A stretch of DNA of 64,000 bases from Adiantum capillus-veneris (lineage: Eukaryota > Streptophyta > Polypodiopsida > Polypodiales > Pteridaceae): positions 75,614,435 to 75,678,434 of the forward strand of contig CM043950.1 in the NCBI GenBank assembly GCA_014529385.2, written 5' to 3'. Below, in pieces: positions 58,475 to 64,000 of the stretch. Every line of letters begins with the position of its first letter. Positions within the stretch are counted from its first letter, which is position 1. The notes below the pieces were generated by a model. That model saw only the letters and a program-made list of their open reading frames with translations. It was not told the origin of the DNA and ran no database searches. Made by a program: the position numbers and the translations under genes.

Positions 58475-61033
58475 CTAATTTGCAAATGAAGTCAATTTAC
58501 CTTTCACATACTCATTAAAGACGTTGTAGTCCTTAGCATCAAGCTGGTATTTCTTAGTCTCCAAATCATACATCAAGTTTGTAAGTGAAATTGTAGACTT
58601 CAAGGATACACATTGATTGCCCACAAGATCGTATGTATAGCTCCTTGCACCCTTAGCTTTTTGATACCATGCAAGATGTACCTCTACATTTGCAGGCCGG
58701 TCAAGAAGATCAATAGGACCCCTGGCCTCTTTCGTAGTAGCTCCCACTTTTTCTTCTCATACACACAACTCTTCCAAGATACCATGTACCTTTATCTCTA
58801 CCTTTTCTAGTGATATAGACCTTTCCTCTTCTCTTGCACCTTGTGTCATCTTTGGAAGACAAACCCTCAAATAAAACAACACAATCTGAGCCTACTACAA
58901 GAGAAGTTCCTGTTTGAAACCTGATCTTTTTATCCACTGAAGAATAAATCCCACTTTTCACCCTTGTTAGTCTGTCCTTAGACAGAGTTGGATTTCCATT
59001 TAGCTGACTCACAAGAGTACTCTTACACATTTTCTTGCCATCTATCCCTACAAAAGAACAAGACTTTCTCTAAACTTTCTCCTCTTCATCAACTATCTCA
59101 TCAAACACATGGCGCAACTCACATTCTACGACTATCATGTCATCATTGTCACATGTGCTCAACTCTTGCACCTTCCTCTATTTCAAGTGGAACGTCATCA
59201 ACAACTCCATAATCCAAAATCTGGTCATCTACATTGGCAACCATTATATCTTCAAGATCTCTCTCTTTCCATGTGTCATGGCACCAAGGGATATCGTGAA
59301 TGCCTAGTATTTTGCACACATCCTTCGCCTCACAAAAGTCCTCTCTTAAAGCTTGTACTATGTCCTTATCACAAGATATGGACATGTAGTCACCAAGATT
59401 GGCAAATAGAACGCCAGATGCATGATTCATTACAATCCATATGCTTTCTTGCTTAGAGTGTGCTGCTAGAAAAACAAGCATGGAGCTTGATTGAATCTAG
59501 GTGATCCTATTTAGCACACCAGCACTGCTTAGCAAAACATGCTTAACAAATTAACTCCATCATAACTCCTCTCATTTCTAACCATACCGCCAACTTTGCT
59601 AAAAAAAATTCACAAGTTTCTGACCCCGTTGCAGACAAAGGAAATTCTAGATGTATATACTTTTCTCTGAATAGCTTGATTAGAAGAACTACAAAGTGTC
59701 AAGAGAGCTGAATATCAAGGAATGTTTCTTTGCTTATGAAATTATCCTTGAGAATGTTTCTTTGTACTCTATTGTCACCTCATCATTGGTCGCCTTCCAT
59801 ATCTCCTCTTGTTTTTTACTTATTCGGTAACATGCGTGAGCCTCCCAGAAAACTATAGTCATTTGAAGCTAAACCACCAGAGTCAATCTCTTCTCTAATC
59901 TCCCTATATGTAGCTCCCTCTCTCCCTATAACAAAACCAAGTGTGTTTGTTTTCCCTATCCTTTCATTGAGGTTAATCACAATCTCTTTGATGGACATAC
60001 CCTAGTCTGCTTATTTGTAAAGACAAGCCCCATTCATAAACAAGAATACTTGCAAACAACTACATAATTTGTAACTACATTTGCACTCACAATGTTCATC
60101 TCTGCTACTTCAAAAAATCTTAAAAAGAAAGGAATTTTTGAGTCTTTGAAAGAAAACCTACGGCATCACACACTGAACTTAAGACTTAATGTAGATTTGT
60201 TATTGAGTTAATACAACACTACCACTCGAAATTTTGAGTATAAACCAAAAAAAAGGATTGAAGCATAAAAAACTCTTTGAGACTCGAGCATATAAAACAC
60301 TTTAAGCATATAAAACAAAGGGTTTACAAGCTCCAATCGAGGACGTTTTCCAAATTTCCACAAACTATCAATAAGCCAATGCTCTTGCAAAATCTTAGCT
60401 AGATTTTGAGCTTGCCTTGAAAAAGAACTGACAAAGATTTAGTGTAATTACCGACAAAAGAAATACATCTTTGATGACCAATTAAAAGAAAGTTACACTT
60501 TTGATGATGGCTAACATCTTGTTATAATAGGTGATAGTATCATGTGGTATGCCAAGTGTCAAAGTAGACTCCGATATTCTCGCAAACCTCTATAGAGAGT
60601 TTGCAATTGGATGTCTATGGCATTCTATATCTCACACCATCTTCTCTTGGGCGTGGTTGACTTACTCCCTTCGTAGCTTTTTAGATTGCACATATTGTGT
60701 AGCTATATCTTTGGCACACTTACTCTTCTCTATTTCTACACGCCAAGCCTTGAGCTTTATCAACTCACACCCTTGGGAAGAGCTTCATATAAATCATGGG
60801 CTCACTTTTTCATGTTACCAATGATACTATACGCAGACTGGTGATCTTTGTCTTTGCTTATAACAAAGGTTTCCTTGAAGACCGTACTTACGATTGCTTT
60901 GTCAAGTATTTTGTTTACGAGCGTCTCATTTTGCACAATACTTTGCACCTACTTCTTTGGTAATTCACTGATCACCTTGCAGAGAGTTGAGCTTAGAGAC
61001 TGAAGAAATGCCTTCTTCTTACCCTCTGCCATA
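58475..61033 (-). pseudogene. Unrecognised multi-segment gene relic
   Basis: Reading leftwards from ATG 61033, blocks of good coding sequence are separated by stops, frameshifts and possible introns. (1) 61033-60660: MAEGKKKAFLQSLSSTL, VFKETFVISKDKDHQSAYSI, then LIKLKAWRVEIEKSKCAKDI. (2) 59998-59816: LGFVIGREGATYREIREEID. (3) 59740-59530: FLDIQLS, LFREKYIHLEFPLSATGSET, CEFFF, GGMVRNERSYDGVN. (4) 59481-59149: SIWIVMNHASGVLFANLGDY, HDIPWCHDTWKERDLEDIM. (5) 59120-58710: DGKKMCKSTLVSQLNGNPTL, SKDRLTRVKSGIY. (6) 58747-58475: ARGPIDLLDRPANVEVHLAW, LVGNQCVSLKSTISL. All lie on one strand in plausible order. The GSETCE-FFSKVGG-type block recalls motifs near the end of some cut-and-paste transposases, but I cannot name a family. 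Confidence 0.55.
60160..60455. repeat. Direct repeat, copy 1 (partner at 62528-62980)
   Basis: It shares with the partner TTATTGAGTTAATACAACAC, ATATAAAACACTTTAA, AAGGTTTACAAG-type and GAGCTTGCCTTGAAAAA segments in the same order. This copy lies between coding blocks of the unknown gene relic, where an intron or spacer would be. Confidence 0.8.
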
Positions 61034-61179
61034 ATGACTATATAGATATCCTATTAAAAAAAAGAAGCATTCAAATCAACCTACATATATAGAGATATTT
61101 TTTATTCTATTTCAAACTATTACGTCAAGGCTCCTGCATTAACCTGATGTGACACATTGATATACCATATTTCACTTTG

Positions 61180-62525
61180 AAAGCTAGAAGAGCTGAAGGT
61201 GAAAATCGACAGCTCAAGATGGTACACCCGGTCAAGCCATATGACCTTGTGACAAATTAAGACTATATTTGTAAGTATATATAAAATAAATACATTGTGT
61301 ATGTGTGACACATAGACCCAAGGTATGCTATACGTGTCTTGGCAAGAAACCATAGCTCAAGATAACACACCCGGTCAAGCCATATGACCATGTGGGAAAT
61401 TGAGACTATAGAATTTGCAACTGCATGGAAAAAAACTAACAGTCTTAAAAACTTTAATACTTTTTATCATAAGAAGAGGCACAACTACCCATTTGGTAAG
61501 AATGGATAGCTCAAGAGACCCGGTCAAGACATATGGATAGCTAGAAGAACTGAAGGTAAAAATCAATAGCTTAAGGTGGCACACCCGGTCAAGCCATATG
61601 ACCATGTGAAAAATTGAGACTATATTTGTAATTATATGCAAAATAAATACATTGTGTATGTGTGACACATAGACCCAAGGTATGTTAGACATGTCTTGGC
61701 AAGAAACTATAGCTCAAGATAACACACGTGGTCAAGCCATATGACCATGTGGGAAATTCAGACTATAGAATTTGTAACCACATGTAAAAGAAACTAACAA
61801 TCTTAAAATATTTAATGCTTTTTATCGTAAACAAAGGCACAATTACACATTTGGTAAGGATGGATAGCTCAAGAGACCCGGTCAAGCCATATGGATAGCT
61901 AGAAGAACTCAAGGTAAAAATCGATAGCTCAAGATGCACACCCGGTCAATCCATATGACCATGTGACAAATTGAGACTATATTTGTAATTATATATAAAA
62001 TAAATACATTGTGTATGTGTGACACATAGACCCAAGGTATGCTAGACGTGTCTTGGCAAGAAACTATAGCTCAAGATAACACACCTGGTCAAGCCATATG
62101 ACCATGTGGGAAATTGAGACTATAGAATTTGTAACTACATGTAAAAGAAACTAACGATCTTTAAATCTTTAACTCTTTTTATCATAAAAACAGGCACAAC
62201 TACACATTTGGTAAAAATGGATAGATCAAGAGACGCGATCAAGCCATATGGATAGCTAGAAGAACTAAAGGTAAACATTGATAGCTCAAGATGCACACCC
62301 GGTCAAGCATATGACCATGTGACAAATTGAGACTATATTTGTAATTATATACAAAATAAAGATATTGTGTATGTGTGACACATAGACCCAAGGTATGCTA
62401 GATGTGTCTTGCCAGGAAACTATAGCTCAAGATAACACATCCGGTCAAGTCATATGACCATGTGGGAAATTGAGACTATAGAATTTGTAACTACATGTAA
62501 AAGAAACTAACAATCTTAAAATCTT
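61180..62525. repeat. Satellite: ~3.75 tandem copies of a ~358-bp unit
   Basis: Successive units start near 61183, 61540, 61898 and 62255 (GCTAGAAG-x-GCTGAAGGT-type). Each contains ATTGTGTATGTGTGACACATAG once and three or so copies of CCCGGTCAAGCCATATG. Units are about 90% alike by eye. Confidence 0.93.
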
Positions 62526-62527
62526 TT

Positions 62528-62980
62528 ACGGTATGATGTCACACATCCAGTTTGAGATTAAGTACATTCTTTATTGAGTTAATACAACACTACCACCCAA
62601 AATTGTGAGTATGGCCAAAACAATAAAGATTGCGGTGCATTAAACTCTTTAAGACTGAAGCATATAAAATACTTTAACCATATAAAACACAAGGTTTACA
62701 AGATCCGACACAAGGCATTTTCCAAGTTTCCAAGTTTTTTTTTGTTTAGCACCTTTCACTATGGTAGATGGAATCCTTATATAACAAAAAAACAATATAC
62801 ACTATATATACATAGTCCACATTGTTTAATGGAGAGTTGAACTCTTTAATGGACATTGTAAACTGAAATAATGCATTCTAATTTTCATAGGTTATCACTA
62901 ACTTGCAAAATCTAGGCTAGATTTCGAGCTTGCCTTGAAAAAATTTGAAAAAATGCGACAGGATTTAGTGTAACTACCGA
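62528..62980. repeat. Direct repeat, copy 2
   Basis: The partner of 60160-60455, placed directly after the satellite and longer because of an AT-rich insertion (about 62730-62890). Confidence 0.8.
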
Positions 62981-63208
62981 TAGATGCTTCAAACTATGAT
63001 CTAAAAGCCAATTTAGTGCATCGGACAGGCAACAAGAGGCTCAGGGAGTCAATAGTGTTGGCGGCTACAGTGGAAGAAGTCGGGACGTGGATGCTAGCTC
63101 CAATAGGTCGGGATGTTAGGACTAAGCATCACTGATCAGCAGGTCAGGACTCGGATGCCATAGCTAAAGCCTACAAGCATTGAGCAGGCGAAAAAGAGTC
63201 ACGACTAA
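62981..63208. other. No gene recognised; approach to the kinase relic
   Basis: Short repeats of GGTCGGGA/GGTCAGGAC type occur at 63060-63160. The kinase-like frame opens at 63209 after an in-frame TAA. Confidence 0.45.
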
Positions 63209-64000
63209 AGTGAACTGAGAACTCACTCTGCGTCTGCTGGCAATCACTTTGCTTGCAAGGTGCTGGCCTCCCATTGTGAGCATCAGCACAAACTCCTCCT
63301 TGCATCGTCATCATCCTTGCTGAAGAAGTATGAAAAGGGGAAGCTTAATAAGATGAGGCCCAAGGAAGCCGTTGAGAATGCGAACTTGTTGTGGGAGGCA
63401 GAGATCCTTTACCACCTTTGCGGCTTGCCTGGCATCCTGCCGCTCATCACCAAGGTCGAGGGCAATGATGGGTGCATCCACTTGTTTACCCTCTTATGCG
63501 ATGCGGGTGACCTCCTTGGTAGACTCAACGCATGCCCAATCCTCCATGAAAGGGAGGCTGCCCACGTTGTGGCGAGCCTGGCCTGAGCCCTCATCTTGTG
63601 CCATGCTCGGGGCATCGTCCACCACGACATTAAGCTTGGGAGTGTGCTCTTTTGCAGGTATGACAAGGCTAGAGCAACCACCTCCAAAATGCAACTCCAG
63701 AGTATAAGTGCACAAGAATACATGAATTCTAGTTTGTAAAGTAATTCTATAGTTAGTACTAAACTAGCTACTACAGGTGCACCAGGACTATATTCATTAG
63801 AGCTACATGAGGTGTTGCTAGAAAACTTTGGGCATGCTGTGAGAGTGGAGAATCCCTAGCAGAGGCTTGATGACCCCTATGTTGGAACCTCAACCTTCCG
63901 CGCGCCGGAGTTCATCCAAGGATGCTACAACCATCGCGTAGATATCTGGAGCCTTGGGGTCCTCCTCTACCTCATGCTCACTGACACCATGCCCTTCATC
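63209..64000 (+). pseudogene. CDPK-like protein kinase pseudogene (cut by window edge)
   Basis: The reading starts inside the N-lobe with the lysine motif HFACKVL, continues through helix C (WEAEILYHLCGLPGILPLI), the hinge (CIHLFTLLCDAGDLLGRL) and REAAHVVASLA to a TGA (63584-63586) in the middle of the domain. Then come ILCHARGIVHHDIKLGSVLF (HRD changed to HHD, catalytic-loop asparagine lost) and a likely intron of ~140 bases (63658-63800, GTATGA...ATTAG). NFG follows in place of DFG (LLENFGHAV), then another stop (63857), GTSTFRAPEFI and DIWSLGVLLYLMLTD. The word order resembles calcium-dependent or related plant kinases. No glycine loop is seen upstream. The lost metal-binding residues and two stops indicate a pseudogene; the rest lies beyond the window. 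Confidence 0.85.

Overview
The window is a stretch of nuclear DNA from a land plant with a large, repeat-rich genome. Three things point to this: plant-type LTR retrotransposons primed by initiator tRNA-Met (Ty3/gypsy chromovirus, Tat-like Ty3/gypsy and Ty1/copia), a plant hAT transposase with BED, DUF659 and dimerisation regions, and long (GA)n/(CT)n and (CA)n/(GT)n tracts. The species cannot be told from the sequence. I see no intact host gene. Almost everything recognisable is a mobile element or the wreck of one.

Layout. (1) 819-9690 is a complete, very young chromovirus (LTRs of 1590 and 1559 bp, TTTAT target duplication). Its gag carries a serine/arginine-rich domain and its polyprotein is cut by two one-base frameshifts. 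(2) 9691-16.2 kb is microsatellite-rich and holds a tRNA-derived SINE-like fragment and a truncated gypsy gag. (3) Two large foldback elements lie at 16568-17020 and 18961-19143. (4) 19271-22637 holds a decayed hAT transposase facing a decayed coiled-coil/RING-like gene. (5) About 23.8-44.2 kb is a nest of insertions. An old Tat-like gypsy on the minus strand received a TTAA-flanked DNA element (A, 27014-28351), a plus-strand copia (28722-34552, itself carrying a second TTAA element, B, at 32993-34326) and a minus-strand non-autonomous LTR element (34679-42907). A short-LTR copia (35174-40398) sits inside one LTR of that last element. Most boundaries are fixed by target-site duplications read directly from the sequence. 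(6) 46.5-54.4 kb holds a diverged direct repeat split by a 3 kb non-coding LTR element (47127-50139) whose ends match those of the short-LTR copia. (7) 54.2-56.7 kb holds two gypsy gag/protease relics. (8) 58.5-61.0 kb is an unrecognised multi-segment pseudogene, followed by a 358-bp satellite (61180-62525). (9) 63.2 kb to the window edge is a CDPK-like kinase pseudogene.

The most interesting signals are these. First, a pair of ~1.34 kb elements has piggyBac-like ends (CACTAG termini, TTAA target duplication), and for one of them the empty site is preserved in the sister LTR of the same copia. Second, a copia element carries its gag on the opposite strand to its pol, each part with its own zinc knuckle. 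Third, the unknown gene relic at 58.5-61.0 kb is conserved enough to read but belongs to no family I can name. All assignments come from reading the sequence; no similarity search was run.
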